Assembly (NCBI GenBank): GCA_030066905.1
Contig: JASJAR010000023.1
Span: forward strand, 1 to 64,000
Reading direction: 5' to 3'
DNA from: Paracoccaceae bacterium
GTDB lineage: Bacteria; Pseudomonadota; Alphaproteobacteria; Rhodobacterales; Rhodobacteraceae
DNA: 64,000 nucleotides
Within the stretch, counting starts at the first letter, position 1. Every line of letters starts with the position of its first letter. This document shows positions 16,192 through 25,482 of this stretch, piece after piece. The position numbers and the translations under genes were made by a program. The notes under the pieces are model-generated. The model was not told the origin of the DNA. It did not search any database and saw only the letters and a list, made by a program, of their open reading frames with translations.

Positions 16192-16622
16192 CAATGCCCG
16201 GTATTCTCCATCGACGCCCAGGGCTCGGCCGGCGGCAGCGGGTCGCCCTTCTGGAGGAGCTCCACCGACACGTTGTCGGGGGAGCGCACGAAGGCCATAT
16301 GCCCGTCCCGCGGCGGCCGGTTGATCGTCACGCCGGCCTCCATCAGCGCCTGGCAGGAGGCGTAGATGTCGTCGACGCGGTAGGCCAGATGCCCGAAATG
16401 CCGCGAATCCGACGGCAGCGCGTCGTCCCCGTCCCAGTTGTAGGTCAGTTCCACATCCGCGCGCCCGTCCGCCTGATCGGGCGGGCACATGAAGACGAGC
16501 GTGAACCGCCCGTTCTCGTTCTCCGCCCGCCGCCGCTCGGTGAGCCCCAGAAGCTCATAGAACGCAATCGATTTCTCCAGGTCCTTCACCCGAACCATCG
16601 TGTGCAGATACTCGATGCCCAT
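16188..16622 (-). CDS. gloA: Lactoylglutathione lyase (glyoxalase I)
   Basis: 144 aa, typical length. It isomerises the methylglyoxal-glutathione hemithioacetal to S-lactoylglutathione. The start YLHTMVRVKDLEKSIAFYE carries the first metal-binding His region. LTYNWD and HFGHLAYRVDDI are family hallmarks with His and Glu ligands, and DNVSVELLQKG ends the domain. The TGA overlaps the GTG of the DUF1194 gene. Confidence 0.93.
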   Translation of the reverse strand: MGIEYLHTMVRVKDLEKSIAFYELLGLTERRRAENENGRFTLVFMCPPDQADGRADVELTYNWDGDDALPSDSRHFGHLAYRVDDIYASCQALMEAGVTINRPPRDGHMAFVRSPDNVSVELLQKGDPLPPAEPWASMENTGHW

Positions 16623-16631
16623 TTCCCGTCC

Positions 16632-16640
16632 TTATCCACA
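16632..16640 (+). promoter_or_regulatory. Single perfect DnaA box between gloA and thyX
   Basis: TTATCCACA matches the DnaA consensus exactly. It is solitary and lies in the divergent gloA/thyX promoter region, so it could allow DnaA control of thyX, or be chance. There is no sign of an origin (no box cluster or AT-rich unwinding element). Confidence 0.3.
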
Positions 16641-16771
16641 GAATTTCCCGGAGCCACCCCACATTCAGGGTTCCAGCTCGCCAAAACAGCTATATGTTGG
16701 GGCAACCATGGCCCCGCCACGCGCCACCCTAGCCCGCGGGGCCCCTGCCATCAACGCCCGGGGGGAATGAG

Positions 16772-17695
16772 ATGAACGCCATGTCCGACGACGCCAAGAC
16801 GCCCGAAGAGGAAATCGCCGCCCTGCGCGCCGACCCCCAGCCCACGCTCCGCGCCACCGCGCCCGGCATGGAGCAGCACCTCTATCTCGAAAAGCCGGTG
16901 CTCGACCACGGCCATATCCGTGTCATCGACTACATGGGCGACGACGCCGCCATCGTGCAGGCCGCCCGCGTCTCCTACGGCAAGGGCACCAAGTCGGTCC
17001 AGAACGACGAGGGCCTCATCCGCTACCTCATGCGCCACTGGCACTCGACGCCCTTCGAGATGTGCGAGGTCAAGCTCCACGTGAAGCTGCCGGTCTTCGT
17101 CGCCCGCCAGTGGATCCGCCACCGCACCGCCAACGTCAACGAATACTCCGCCCGCTACTCGATCCTCGACCGCGAGTTCTACATCCCCGCCCCCGAACAC
17201 CTCGCCGCGCAATCGAGTGTCAACAACCAGGGAAGGGGCGAGGTGCTGACGGGCGAAGAGGCCGACCGCGTCCTGAGGCTCCTGCGCGACGACGCCACCC
17301 GCGCCTACGACCACTACGAAGACATGCTCTCGACCGACGGCCAGCAGGGCCTCGCCCGCGAACTGGCCCGCATGAACCTGCCCGCTAACATCTACACCCA
17401 ATGGTACTGGAAGGTAGACCTCCACAACCTCTTCCACTTCCTCCGCCTCCGCGCCGACGCCCACGCCCAATACGAAATCCGCGCCTATGCCGAGGCGATC
17501 TGCGAGGTCGTGAAAGACTGGGTGCCGCTGGCCTATCGGGCCTTCGAGGACTACCGGCTGGGCGGCGCGCAATTGTCGGCAAAGGCGCTGGACTGTGTGA
17601 AGCGGATGCTTGCGGGGGAAGAGGTGACGCAGGAGAATTCGGGGATGTCGAAGGGGGAATGGCGGGAGTTTATGGGGGTATTTCTTCCAAAATGA
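16772..17695 (+). CDS. thyX: FAD-dependent thymidylate synthase
   Basis: 307 aa, usual for alphaproteobacterial ThyX. It methylates dUMP to dTMP with methylene-tetrahydrofolate and FAD. The signature [15 protein letters not shown] (RHRxxxxNExSxRY type) lies at about residues 113-127, with [19 protein letters not shown] before it. GGGGGAAT precedes ATG 16772. Its TGA overlaps the ATG of an AlbA_2-domain gene (17692-17695) whose base composition is clearly different. The last codons of thyX also shift to AT-rich use. Confidence 0.95.
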   Translation: MNAMSDDAKTPEEEIAALRADPQPTLRATAPGMEQHLYLEKPVLDHGHIRVIDYMGDDAAIVQAARVSYGKGTKSVQNDEGLIRYLMRHWHSTPFEMCEVKLHVKLPVFVARQWIRHRTANVNEYSARYSILDREFYIPAPEHLAAQSSVNNQGRGEVLTGEEADRVLRLLRDDATRAYDHYEDMLSTDGQQGLARELARMNLPANIYTQWYWKVDLHNLFHFLRLRADAHAQYEIRAYAEAICEVVKDWVPLAYRAFEDYRLGGAQLSAKALDCVKRMLAGEEVTQENSGMSKGEWREFMGVFLPK

Positions 17696-18750
17696 CAATT
17701 GATGAACTACTTAAATTCATTGATTGTGCAGGGGCGTTAAATGGTGATTATCGCGTCCGCGCTCGTGAACGTCGAAATCTGGAATTCAAGGTCGATATGG
17801 ATGCTAACTGCGTTGCCAAGTCCCTCAAGACGATTGCGGCATTCTCGAGTTCTGGCGGCGGGAGTATCGTATTTGGAGTGAGAGATCGGCCACGTGAATT
17901 GGTGGGCGTAAATAATCAGATGGATGAGGCAGATGTTCAAAATCAACTGTTCGCGCACTTGTATCCGGTACCAGATATCGAGCTTCACCAATTTGACGTC
18001 GGCGGTAGGGCGATCATATGTCTCATAGTCTTTCCAGTCATTCGAAAGCCAGTGATTGCGATCAAGGACAAGCAGACGGCCGCCCAACAGAACCAAACTG
18101 TGCTCAGGGCAGGTACCGTGTATTTTCGCCGAGCCGGCCAAACCAAGCCAATTACTGGCGAAGAATTTGCGTCTATTTTGGAGAAACGTGATGAGCGTGT
18201 TCGTTCAGATATCTTGAATTTCATTATGCGCGGGAAGGATATTGGATTTGAAAGAGCCGTTGTTGCAGACTTTCGGCGAGCGGGCCCAGAAGACAACAGG
18301 CCCACGCTATACGTGCCAGAAAACGAAGCACATCGATTGAATATTGTTGATAGGGCAAAGCTCATAGAATCGGAAGGCGCGCCCGCCTACCAAATTTCAG
18401 GTACCGTTGAGCTTACGATCCCAAGTGAAAAAGACCCGCGAAAGCCCATGTTGCCAGAGAAAGCGGCGCGTGTATTACGCCCGCGCATAAGGGAGAAATT
18501 CGGCGATGCATTCCCCTGGACCAGTCAACACTTGCGTAAGGCGGCGACCCAACTCGGGTTTTGGGACGATCCAAAGGGCGATCGAGTTCATACCGGCCAC
18601 ATTGAAGTGAATGGCTCGCCCGTTTATTTTGAACAGGGTCGCGCAGCGATTGAACGGTTTGCGAACAGAACAACCAGTGAATTTGTTGAGGCAGTGGGTT
18701 CAAAAGAGACTATTCAAAGCTGGAATGCGGTCTACGACCAGCAAGGGTAG
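17692..18750 (+). CDS. AlbA_2/Schlafen-type putative nucleic-acid-binding protein, probably acquired
   Basis: 352 aa. The N-terminal domain (about 20-145) reads [13 protein letters not shown], then [20 protein letters not shown], the hallmark of the AlbA_2 (Schlafen AlbA, 'divergent AAA-4') domain found in putative regulators and defence-linked proteins. The C-terminal 200 residues are not recognised. GC is much lower than in the flanking genes and codon use differs (many AAA, ATT, TTT codons), so horizontal acquisition is likely. The ATG overlaps the thyX stop by four bases, which places a foreign gene under thyX transcription and translation. Confidence 0.75.
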   Translation: MTIDELLKFIDCAGALNGDYRVRARERRNLEFKVDMDANCVAKSLKTIAAFSSSGGGSIVFGVRDRPRELVGVNNQMDEADVQNQLFAHLYPVPDIELHQFDVGGRAIICLIVFPVIRKPVIAIKDKQTAAQQNQTVLRAGTVYFRRAGQTKPITGEEFASILEKRDERVRSDILNFIMRGKDIGFERAVVADFRRAGPEDNRPTLYVPENEAHRLNIVDRAKLIESEGAPAYQISGTVELTIPSEKDPRKPMLPEKAARVLRPRIREKFGDAFPWTSQHLRKAATQLGFWDDPKGDRVHTGHIEVNGSPVYFEQGRAAIERFANRTTSEFVEAVGSKETIQSWNAVYDQQG

Positions 18751-19064
18751 GGTACCCATTCTGCGCACCGTTCCACATACAAACCGGCACCACATCTGAC
18801 ACCCCGCACCCGGTGCGCAAATTGTGCAACCTACATCCCGAACCGATTTCGGGCGCGCCGACACCACGAATGGGGCCAATCCCCCGGGTCCTCCACAAAC
18901 CCCGTGCATCCCCGGATTTCTCCGAACGCCCTCCGCAGAACCCATCCCCACGCCCCGGCCTTGAGCCGGGGCCTCGCGCCGCGGTGCACAGCCCATAGAG
19001 GCCCCGAGGTCCCGGATCGGGTCCGGGACGCGGACACCAAGACCGGACCGCAGTTCCCCCCCAA
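18751..19064. other. Gene-free region after the AlbA_2 gene
   Basis: No coding potential that I can support. It contains one degenerate copy of the dispersed CCCGGG-type palindromic element (18951-19034) and leads into the cspA terminator. The start retains the lower GC of the acquired gene to about 18830. Confidence 0.5.
18951..19034. repeat. Dispersed CCCGGG-type palindromic repeat (degenerate copy)
   Basis: Two hairpin arms, CCCCGGCCTTGAGCCGGGG at about 18953-18971 and GTCCCGGATCGGGTCCGGGAC at about 19009-19029, are separated by some 40 bases. This is the same two-palindrome layout as the copies at 22.65, 37.1-37.6, 45.15-45.37, 50.59 and 62.78 kb. Confidence 0.6.
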
Positions 19065-19095
19065 CAAAAAACGCCCGAAGCCTCCGCTCCGGACG
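19065..19095 (-). terminator. Intrinsic terminator of cspA
   Basis: Read on the minus strand, a 10-bp stem (CGTCCGGAGC with GCTTCGGGCG, two G-U pairs, GGAG loop) is followed directly by TTTTTTG. It lies about 70 bases past the cspA stop. Confidence 0.8.
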
Positions 19096-19161
19096 TCAAA
19101 CCTTCCTCGGCGGCCCCCACCCATGGGAGCCGCACCGCACTTTCGGCCGGGGCCCGGGCCG

Positions 19162-19368
19162 CTAGAGCAGCTTCAGCTCGCCCGCGGACTGTCGCCCGTC
19201 CCGTCCCTCGATCATCTCGAAACTGACCTTCTGGTTGTCGGCCAGCCCCGTCAGCCCGGCGCGTTCCACCGCCGAGATGTGAACGAAGATGTCTTTTCCG
19301 CCGTCATCAGGCGCGATGAACCCATACCCTTTGGTCGTGTTGAACCACTTCACGGTTCCGGTCGGCAT
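19162..19368 (-). CDS. cspA: Cold-shock protein (CspA family)
   Basis: 68-aa single cold-shock domain. RNP1 is KGYGFIAP and RNP2 is DIFVH, both needed for single-stranded nucleic-acid binding. The start TGTVKWFNTTKG is canonical. It probably acts as an RNA chaperone. About 190 bases of leader lie upstream before the divergent ArsC-like gene, enough for the long structured 5' leaders known in this family. A strong terminator lies at 19065-19095. Confidence 0.93.
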   Translation of the reverse strand: MPTGTVKWFNTTKGYGFIAPDDGGKDIFVHISAVERAGLTGLADNQKVSFEMIEGRDGRQSAGELKLL

Positions 19369-19560
19369 TGTGATTTCCTTCAGATGGTATGCGCGTGGGG
19401 CGCTGTCGTGATGTCGTCCGTTCCATTAACGGCTGGCCCGATGGGGCGGGGCCTTGAACTTCTCGTTGATAAAAGGTGTGGTGCTTAAAGGCGAAAAAAC
19501 AAGGGCTGGCTCGCCTCATTCGCAAATTTGTGCGCAATCTGCCGAGGGAATGGGCGCGGG

Positions 19561-19887
19561 ATGACGCTCTTTGGTCTGAAAACGTGCGACACCTGCCGAA
19601 AGGCGCTCAAGGCGCTGCGCGAGGCGGGGCAAGACGTTGAATTCGTTGATCTTCGCGAGGGGCCGGTGCCGCCGGACCTGTTCGCCATGGTGCACCGCAG
19701 CCATGGCGGGGGAATCGTGAACCGGCGTTCACGCACCTGGGCCGGGCTCACCGAGGGCGAACGCGGCCTGCCTCCCGAAGAGCTGGTTGCGCGCCATCCC
19801 GCGGTGATGAAACGGCCCGTCATTCGCGCCGGCGACAGGATCTACCTCGGCTGGACCGAGGCGGTGCGCGCAGCGCTCCTGTCCTGA
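19561..19887 (+). CDS. ArsC/Spx-family thioredoxin-fold protein
   Basis: 108 aa. The thioredoxin-like start MTLFGLKTCDTCRKALKAL has a CxxC pair (CDTC), and the protein ends with KRPVIRAGDRIYLGW, as in ArsC-like/YffB proteins. True arsenate reduction is not shown, since the conserved ArsC Arg set cannot be confirmed by eye. An upstream in-frame start at 19528 exists, but 19561 gives the family N-terminus. The 3' end overlaps the convergent DoxX gene by 46 bases. Confidence 0.75.
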   Translation: MTLFGLKTCDTCRKALKALREAGQDVEFVDLREGPVPPDLFAMVHRSHGGGIVNRRSRTWAGLTEGERGLPPEELVARHPAVMKRPVIRAGDRIYLGWTEAVRAALLS

Positions 19888-20417
19888 GCCGGGGCGCCGA
19901 AGAGCAGCCGGTCGAGCGAGAGCGGCCCGCCCCCGCGCATCACCAGCACGAGGAGCAAGAACACCCAGAACGCGCGCTGATCGAGGATCGCCGCGGTGGG
20001 CAGCCGGTCGAACCAGGCGCCGATATCGGCCGCCGCGAGCCCGTGGCCGACGATGTCGACCCAGCTTTGGACGATCACGAAGCCGATCATGCCAAGCGCG
20101 GCGAGGCGGGTCAGAAGCCCCGCCACGATCAGCACCGGCAGGATAATCTCCGCCCAGGTGCCCGCGAAGGCCACCGCCCAGTGAAACACCCCGAACTGGC
20201 TCGCGTCGTAGCCCACCGCCTCGAAGGCGCGCGGGAAGATCGTGACATAGGCGCTCGCCGAGGGCTGGACGAGGCCCGCGAGCCCCTCGCCGAGCTTCTG
20301 AAGCCCGGAGTTCAGGTAATAGGTCAGAAGGGTGGCGGCGAAGATCAGCCGCGCGGCGGTCGTCAGAACCGGGCCAGAGACCGCATCGAGAGCCTGGAAA
20401 GGGGAAGGGCGGGTCAT
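19842..20417 (-). CDS. bufD: DoxX-family membrane protein of the bufferin operon
   Basis: 191 aa with about four membrane segments (for example around LIFAATLLTYYL, AFAGTWAEIILPVLIVAGLL, ALGMIGFVIVQSWVDIVG and FWVFLLLVLVMRG), fitting DoxX. The ATG overlaps the bufC stop (20414-20417). In Caulobacter-type buf and Legionella gig operons a DoxX protein is the fourth gene. Its exact role is unknown, perhaps export or redox support of the peptide. The C-terminus lies antisense to the end of the ArsC-like gene. Confidence 0.82.
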   Translation of the reverse strand: MTRPSPFQALDAVSGPVLTTAARLIFAATLLTYYLNSGLQKLGEGLAGLVQPSASAYVTIFPRAFEAVGYDASQFGVFHWAVAFAGTWAEIILPVLIVAGLLTRLAALGMIGFVIVQSWVDIVGHGLAAADIGAWFDRLPTAAILDQRAFWVFLLLVLVMRGGGPLSLDRLLFGAPAQDRSAARTASVQPR

Positions 20418-21163
20418 GATGGGTCTCCGGTCTGGGTGAAGGCGCCGCCTTGCAGAAGCGCGGTAAGTGCTGCGTCGAGGTCGAAATCAGCCGGGACGCC
20501 GTCGGCGCCGAGCGCCGCGCCGAGGGGGGCCCCGCCCGCGAGCGCGCCGGCAAAAGCCGCGCCCCCGGTCGGCAAGAGGCGCGCCACCGGGTCGAAGCCG
20601 GGGCGGGAGACAAGCACGTCCTCCGCGGCCATCTGCGGTTTCGGCGCACCGGGCTCGGCATTGTACCGCCAGATCGAAAGCGCCGGCCAGCGCGAGGAGA
20701 GCAAGCGGACAGACGGGGCAACCGCGAAGGTGGCCTCCGTCAGCTTTTCGGGCGGCAGCGCGGCCAGTCCGGCCGGGTCGAACGCCGGGGCATCGGCGGC
20801 GTGGTAGCTTTCGCGCATCGCCTGCTCCAGTCGGGCGACGTCGGGCAGGTATCCAAGCGTCCGGACACGGGGATAGGTCTCCAGAAACCCCGGCAATGCG
20901 TCGCCCCAGAGCATCAGCCTTGGGTCGCGGGGGGGATGACCCGCCAGGAACGCCCGCGCGAGGACGCGGAAATTCGCCTCCCCCACCAGAGCACGGATCA
21001 CCGGAAAAGCAACGCCGAGCGCGTCGGTGAGGCTGACCACCACATTGTTTCGGTAAACGTCGTAGCGCTTGCCGGCCGGGCGGCCTTCAGGGTCGAAAAG
21101 GCCCTCCGGCGCGGGCCGCTCGGGGTCGAGGAGTGCCGCGGCGAAAGCCGTCTCGAAGCTCAT
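20414..21163 (-). CDS. bufC: DUF2063 partner protein of the MNIO enzyme (BufC/GigC type)
   Basis: 249 aa from ATG 21163 ([12 protein letters not shown]). An earlier in-frame start lies inside bufB and is rejected. The N-terminal half has [30 protein letters not shown], the DUF2063 ('putative DNA-binding') signature, and [12 protein letters not shown]. In peptide systems these proteins act as recognition partners of DUF692 oxidases, not as regulators. The start overlaps the bufB stop (ATGA 21160-21163) and the stop overlaps the DoxX start, so B-C-D are tightly coupled. Confidence 0.85.
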   Translation of the reverse strand: MSFETAFAAALLDPERPAPEGLFDPEGRPAGKRYDVYRNNVVVSLTDALGVAFPVIRALVGEANFRVLARAFLAGHPPRDPRLMLWGDALPGFLETYPRVRTLGYLPDVARLEQAMRESYHAADAPAFDPAGLAALPPEKLTEATFAVAPSVRLLSSRWPALSIWRYNAEPGAPKPQMAAEDVLVSRPGFDPVARLLPTGGAAFAGALAGGAPLGAALGADGVPADFDLDAALTALLQGGAFTQTGDPS

Positions 21164-22017
21164 GGGCGTACGCCTTCCAGCACCCCGTGGGCCCGTTCGG
21201 CCTCGGCGCGCAGCACCGGCCAGTCCGGCAGGTCGCTGTCCCATTCGATGAGCGTGGGCTTGCGGCCTCCACGGGCGATTGTGTGGGCGTAAAGCGCCCA
21301 GACCGGGTCGACGACGGGTGCGTCGTGGCTGTCGATCAGGAGGGGCGCGCCGTGGTCGTCGGCATCCTCGCTGTGTCCGCCGAGGTGGATTTCGCCGACC
21401 GTATGGAGCGGGAAGGCGTCGATATAGCTTGTCGCGTCCGTCTGCTGGTTGGTGGCCGAGACGAAGACGTTGTTGACGTCGAGGAGAAGCCCGCAGCCCG
21501 TGCGCCGCGTGAGCGCGCTCAGAAAGTCGATCTCCGACATCTCCGAGGCTTGGAAGGCAAGATAGGTCGAGGGGTTTTCAAGCAGCATCCGGCGGCCCAG
21601 CGCGTCCTGCACCTCATCGATATGGTCCGCCACGCGCGCCAGCGTCGCTTGGGTGTAGGGCAGCGGCAGAAGGTCGTTGAGAAACCCGGTTTCGTGGGTC
21701 GACCAGGCGAGGTGTTCCGAAAAACTCGCCGGGTCGAGCCAGCCGATAAGGTGCTTCAAGCGTGCCAGATGATCCCGGTCGAGGGGGCCTTCGCCGCCGA
21801 TCGAAAGGCCGACCCCGTGAACCGAGATCGCGAAGCGTTCGGCGAGATGGCGCAGTTGCGCCAGCGGGCGTCCGCCTTCGCCCATGTAGTTTTCGGCGTG
21901 GATTTCGACCCAGGCCACCGGGCCGGGATCGGCGGTGATCGCGTCGAAATAGGCCGCCTTGTAGCCCACGCCGGTGGCGCATGGCAGGCGGTTCGGGGAA
22001 GGGGTGGCGTCGAGCAT
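21160..22017 (-). CDS. bufB: DUF692 multinuclear non-haem iron oxidase (BufB)
   Basis: 285 aa, standard for DUF692/MNIO enzymes (TIM-barrel, two or three irons). Candidate ligands visible in order: H67 (VHGVG), E101/H102 (SEHLAW), E147/N148 (LENPS), D180/N182 (LLDVNN), E209/H211/H215 ([10 protein letters not shown]), D229/H231 (DSHDAP) and E258/D260 (EWDSD). In bufferin systems such an enzyme converts core cysteines of the peptide into oxidised heterocycles. Start ATG 22017 (MLDATPSPN) gives the family N-terminus [10 protein letters not shown] soon after. It follows bufA by 59 bases and overlaps bufC by four. Confidence 0.9.
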   Translation of the reverse strand: MLDATPSPNRLPCATGVGYKAAYFDAITADPGPVAWVEIHAENYMGEGGRPLAQLRHLAERFAISVHGVGLSIGGEGPLDRDHLARLKHLIGWLDPASFSEHLAWSTHETGFLNDLLPLPYTQATLARVADHIDEVQDALGRRMLLENPSTYLAFQASEMSEIDFLSALTRRTGCGLLLDVNNVFVSATNQQTDATSYIDAFPLHTVGEIHLGGHSEDADDHGAPLLIDSHDAPVVDPVWALYAHTIARGGRKPTLIEWDSDLPDWPVLRAEAERAHGVLEGVRP

Positions 22018-22076
22018 TCGCGTCGTCCGGGTCGGTATGGCGGCGCGCAAGCGTCTCCGGCGCGCCGCCTTTGTCG

Positions 22077-22382
22077 TTACGCGGGAAGGTCGCGGTCGAG
22101 TTCTTCGAGCGAGCCCATGCGCGGGGTGCCGTCGGCCATCTCCGGCAGCTCGATCTCGGCGCAGGTGCCGGCATCGACGAGAGTCCAGGCATTGCCCTGG
22201 TAGTCGACTGTCGAGGTGCCCTGGCAGGTGGTGCCGGGGCCGGCGGCGCAATCGTTTTCGCCCGCAAGCGAGACGCCGAAGCACTTTTCCTTGGCCTGGG
22301 CATGGGCCGGGGTGGTGGCGTGAGCGGCCAGGGCGGCGGCGACGGCGCCGGCAACGGCGAGGGTCTTGGCGGTGTTCGACAT
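22077..22382 (-). CDS. bufA: DUF2282 bufferin-type precursor peptide
   Basis: 101 aa. A signal peptide (residues about 1-29, ending THAxAHAQA-like PAHAQA) directs it to the periplasm. The core carries four cysteines (C34 in [11 protein letters not shown]45 in NDCAAGPG, C53 in TTCQG, C74 in AGTCAE) plus YQGNAW, matching DUF2282 bufferins. In that family the peptide is modified by the DUF692 enzyme and binds copper. The start at 22382 has GAAGGAA upstream. The acidic C-terminal tail after C74 (about 27 residues) is longer than the minimal core. First gene of bufA-B-C-D. Confidence 0.88.
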   Translation of the reverse strand: MSNTAKTLAVAGAVAAALAAHATTPAHAQAKEKCFGVSLAGENDCAAGPGTTCQGTSTVDYQGNAWTLVDAGTCAEIELPEMADGTPRMGSLEELDRDLPA

Positions 22383-22650
22383 GGGTGAGTGTTCCTTCAT
22401 CTTTGGTGGCATAGAACCTGAGCGCCGCACCCTTGCGGCAAGGCACACTTGCGCGGTGCGGGCGATGACATGCCAGTCACGACGGCGTGTCGCACAGCGT
22501 CGTTATGCCTTGAAACATTACGGCTTTGTGAATTGACGGCAGGGGCGTTCGGCGGGGGTGGCTTGCGACGCCCAGCCGCCGCCGGGCGAACGGCGGCAGT
22601 GGGATTTGTGGCCTAGAGGGGAAGTTCGATTGTCCGCCCCGATCACAATC

Positions 22651-22783
22651 CCCCCGCGTCCCGGGCTTGACCCGGGACCTCGACAGGCCTGGCACTCCGG
22701 TGGATCGGGGCCCCGGATCAAGTCCGGTGCGTGTTTCGCCAAGGGCTACCGGAGCAAGACCCCAACGTCCGCTCCATGCCAGC
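22651..22783. repeat. Long-form dispersed palindromic repeat (inverted relative to 37-kb array)
   Basis: The two-palindrome element (CCCGGGCTTGACCCGGGACC, then GGGGCCCCGGATCAAGTCC) is followed by GCCAAGGGCTACCGGAGCAAG. That tail is the reverse complement of the spacer of the 37-kb tandem array (CTTGCTCCGGTAGCCCTTGGC). This copy therefore belongs to the same long unit in the opposite orientation. The rest of 22383-22857 holds the buf promoter region and no gene. Confidence 0.7.
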
Positions 22784-22857
22784 ACCGACCCTCCGCCCAA
22801 ACGCCCCCGCATCGCCATCCCGGTCCGACCCGGCGAACCTGCGTCCTGCCGCGACGC

Positions 22858-24816
22858 CTAGCGCAGATCCGGCGGCACCGCTTCGGCCTTCAGCGCCCCC
22901 ACGATCTCGTCGAGCCCCGCCACGGAGGTCTGCTTCTCCCCGAGCCGCCGCACGGTGACCGTGCGCTCGGCCACCTCGCGCTGGCCGATGGCGAGGATCA
23001 CCGGCACCTTGCCGACCGAATGCTCGCGGACCTTGTAGTTGATCTTCTCGTTGCGGATGTCGGCCTCGGCCCTCAGCCCCGCGCGCGTCAGCGCGGCGAC
23101 GACTTCGCCCACGTAGTCGTCGGCATCCGACACGATCGAGGCCACCACCACCTGCCGCGGCGCCAGCCAGAACGGCATCTTGCCGGCGTAGTTCTCGATG
23201 AGAATGCCGATGAACCGCTCGAAGCTCCCGAGGATCGCGCGGTGAAGCATGACGGGCCGGTGCTTCTCCCCGTCGGCGCCGATATAGGTCGCATCGAGCC
23301 GCTCGGGCAGGTTGAAATCCACCTGGAACGTCCCGCATTGCCATTCCCGCCCGATGGCGTCGCGGAGCTTGAAGTCGAGCTTGGGTCCATAAAAGGCGCC
23401 CTCGCCGGGGTCGATCTCGAAGTCGTTCCTGACCGACAGGATGGCCTGTTCCAGGGCCTTTTCCGATTTGTCCCAAATCTCGTCGGACCCCACCCGCACC
23501 TCGGGCCGGGTCGAGAGCTTGATGTCGAACTCGGGGAACCCGTTGTCGCGGTAGACGCCCGAGAGAAGCTCGATGAAGTCCGCGCATTCGGCCTCGATTT
23601 GGTCCTCGGTGCAGAAGATATGGGCGTCATCCTGGGTGAACCCCCGCACCCGCATCAGCCCGTGCAAGGCGCCATGGGCCTCGTAACGATGGCACGAGCC
23701 GAACTCGGCGAGCCGCATCGGCAGGTCGCGGTAGGATTTGAGCCCCTGGTTGAACACCTGCACATGGCAGGGGCAGTTCATCGGCTTCAGCGCATTGGTC
23801 CGCTTCTCGTTGGCATGTTCCTCGTCGATCTCGGTGGTGAACATGTTCTCGCGGTACTTGTCCCAATGCCCGCTCGCCTCCCAGAGCTTCCGGTCGACGA
23901 CCTGGGGGGTCCTAATCTCGCGGTACCCCGCCGCATCGAGCCGGCGGCGCATGTAGTCTTCAAGCTCTCGGTAGATCGACCAGCCATTGGGGTGCCAGAA
24001 CACCATCCCGGGCGCTTCTTCCTGGAAATGGAAAAGCTCCATCTCGCGGCCGAGCTTTCTGTGGTCGCGCTTGGCGGCCTCTTCGAGCATCGTCAGATGC
24101 GCTTTGAGGTCGCCCCGGTTCTTGAACCCCACGCCGTAGATACGCTGGAGCATCGGGCGGCGCGAGTCTCCCCGCCAATAGGCGCCTGCGACGCTCATCA
24201 GCTTGAACGCATCCGCCGGTACCTGGCCGGTATGTTGCAGATGCGGCCCCCGGCAGAGGTCCTGCCAATGCCCGTGCCAATACATCCGGATGGGCTCGTC
24301 CCCGGGGATCGCCTCGATCAACTCCACCTTGTAGGGCTCGCCGTTCGCCTCGTAGAACTTCACCGCCCGGTCGCGCTCCCAGACCTCGGTGGTCACCGGA
24401 TCGCGGCGGTTGATGATCTCCTTCATCTTCGCCTCGATCTGGCCGAGGTCTTCGGGCGTGAAGGGCTCGGCCCGGTCGAAATCGTAGTACCACCCGTGCT
24501 CGATCACGGGGCCGATGGTGACCTTCACATCGGGCCATATCTCCTGCACCGCGCGCGCCATGATATGCGCCAGGTCGTGGCGGATGAGTTCGAGCGCCGG
24601 CGCGTCGTCGGCCATGGTGTTGATCGCAATCGACCCGTCCGCCTCGATCGGCCAGGAAAGGTCCCAATGGGCGCCGTTGACCATGGCGCTGATCGCCTTT
24701 TTCGCCAGCGACGGCGCAATGGACTGGGCCACTTCCGCCGGGGTCACCCCCCGGTCGTAGGAGCGCGCATTGCCGTCGGGAAAGGTGAGGGAAATCTGGC
24801 GGTCGTCGAGGCTCAT
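22858..24816 (-). CDS. thrS: Threonyl-tRNA synthetase
   Basis: 652 aa, full length: TGS domain at the N-terminus, editing domain with the HxxxH-type motif in [15 protein letters not shown], class II catalytic core (motif 2 [14 protein letters not shown], Cys/His zinc ligands in [11 protein letters not shown]) and anticodon-binding domain at the end ([10 protein letters not shown]). It charges tRNA-Thr. Likely monocistronic. A repeat element lies just downstream of its stop. Confidence 0.97.
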   Translation of the reverse strand: MSLDDRQISLTFPDGNARSYDRGVTPAEVAQSIAPSLAKKAISAMVNGAHWDLSWPIEADGSIAINTMADDAPALELIRHDLAHIMARAVQEIWPDVKVTIGPVIEHGWYYDFDRAEPFTPEDLGQIEAKMKEIINRRDPVTTEVWERDRAVKFYEANGEPYKVELIEAIPGDEPIRMYWHGHWQDLCRGPHLQHTGQVPADAFKLMSVAGAYWRGDSRRPMLQRIYGVGFKNRGDLKAHLTMLEEAAKRDHRKLGREMELFHFQEEAPGMVFWHPNGWSIYRELEDYMRRRLDAAGYREIRTPQVVDRKLWEASGHWDKYRENMFTTEIDEEHANEKRTNALKPMNCPCHVQVFNQGLKSYRDLPMRLAEFGSCHRYEAHGALHGLMRVRGFTQDDAHIFCTEDQIEAECADFIELLSGVYRDNGFPEFDIKLSTRPEVRVGSDEIWDKSEKALEQAILSVRNDFEIDPGEGAFYGPKLDFKLRDAIGREWQCGTFQVDFNLPERLDATYIGADGEKHRPVMLHRAILGSFERFIGILIENYAGKMPFWLAPRQVVVASIVSDADDYVGEVVAALTRAGLRAEADIRNEKINYKVREHSVGKVPVILAIGQREVAERTVTVRRLGEKQTSVAGLDEIVGALKAEAVPPDLR

Positions 24817-24950
24817 CGGCCTTTCTCCTCGTCGGTTCGGCGCCCACGGAACGCCCGGTTGCGGGTATGTCTGCCGCTCACATGCCGAAGGGCCCGGGGC
24901 TTGTCAACGCGCCGGGGGGCCCTTTCAGAGGTCTCGACGTGTCCGGCGGC

Positions 24951-25340
24951 TCAGCCCGAACAGGGCATCGCGTAGCCGGTCGGCACAATGCTGTTGGTGC
25001 GGATCGTGCGGAAGCTCGCGTTCCGCGCCACCGAGCAATCGGTGTAACGGCGCGCCGTCTCGGCGATATCGCGCACCGAGTTCCGGCCCGCGTTGGAAAA
25101 GACGATGAACCGCGAATTGCCGATCACCACCTGCCGCGCCACCACCGGCCCCGACGGCGCCCGAAGGGTGCGCCCGGGCGTGCCGACATAGCGGCTCGCG
25201 AGCTTCAGACGGTCCGACATCGAGGCGGGCACGTCGCTTTTGTGGCGGTAGGTCGGCACGTCCGCGGCGGCCGGCAGGGCCGAGCCGACGACGAGGGCTG
25301 CGGCCATGATGACAGTCGCGAGGGTTGCTTTGGGGGACAT
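24951..25340 (-). CDS. Hypothetical secreted protein
   Basis: 129 aa from ATG 25340 with a clear signal peptide (MSPKATLATVIMAAALVVGS, cleaved near ALPAAADV). The mature protein has DRLKLASRYVGTPG, VVIGNSRFIVFSNAGRNSVRDIAETARRY and two Cys near the end (TDCSVAR and AMPCSG) that may pair. Family not recognised. An upstream in-frame extension to 25520 is rejected because it overlaps the divergent hydrolase and lacks a plausible start. Confidence 0.65.
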   Translation of the reverse strand: MSPKATLATVIMAAALVVGSALPAAADVPTYRHKSDVPASMSDRLKLASRYVGTPGRTLRAPSGPVVARQVVIGNSRFIVFSNAGRNSVRDIAETARRYTDCSVARNASFRTIRTNSIVPTGYAMPCSG

Positions 25341-25482
25341 CGGAGTTGTCCTTTCGCTCCTGCCCCCGGGCGAAAGGTTAACGAAAGATCGCGGCGCCGG
25401 CGGGGCGGGGACAGGGCGGAACCGGGGCGGCGGCCGGCCGGTGCGGCTTGAAAACAGGCGCCCGCTTCGGCAGGTGAGGGCC

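Noticed and set aside
16632-16640. Replication origin near thyX
   Set aside because: Only one DnaA box, no cluster, no AT-rich unwinding region, no dnaA/parAB neighbours.
19561-19887. Firm arsenate reductase and an ars operon
   Set aside because: The CDTC pair fits the fold only; no arsR/arsB or other arsenic genes are adjacent.
22558-24975. 805-aa plus-strand ORF antisense to thrS
   Set aside because: It mirrors thrS codons in a GC-rich frame; the translation has no domain and crosses a repeat element. thrS is certain.
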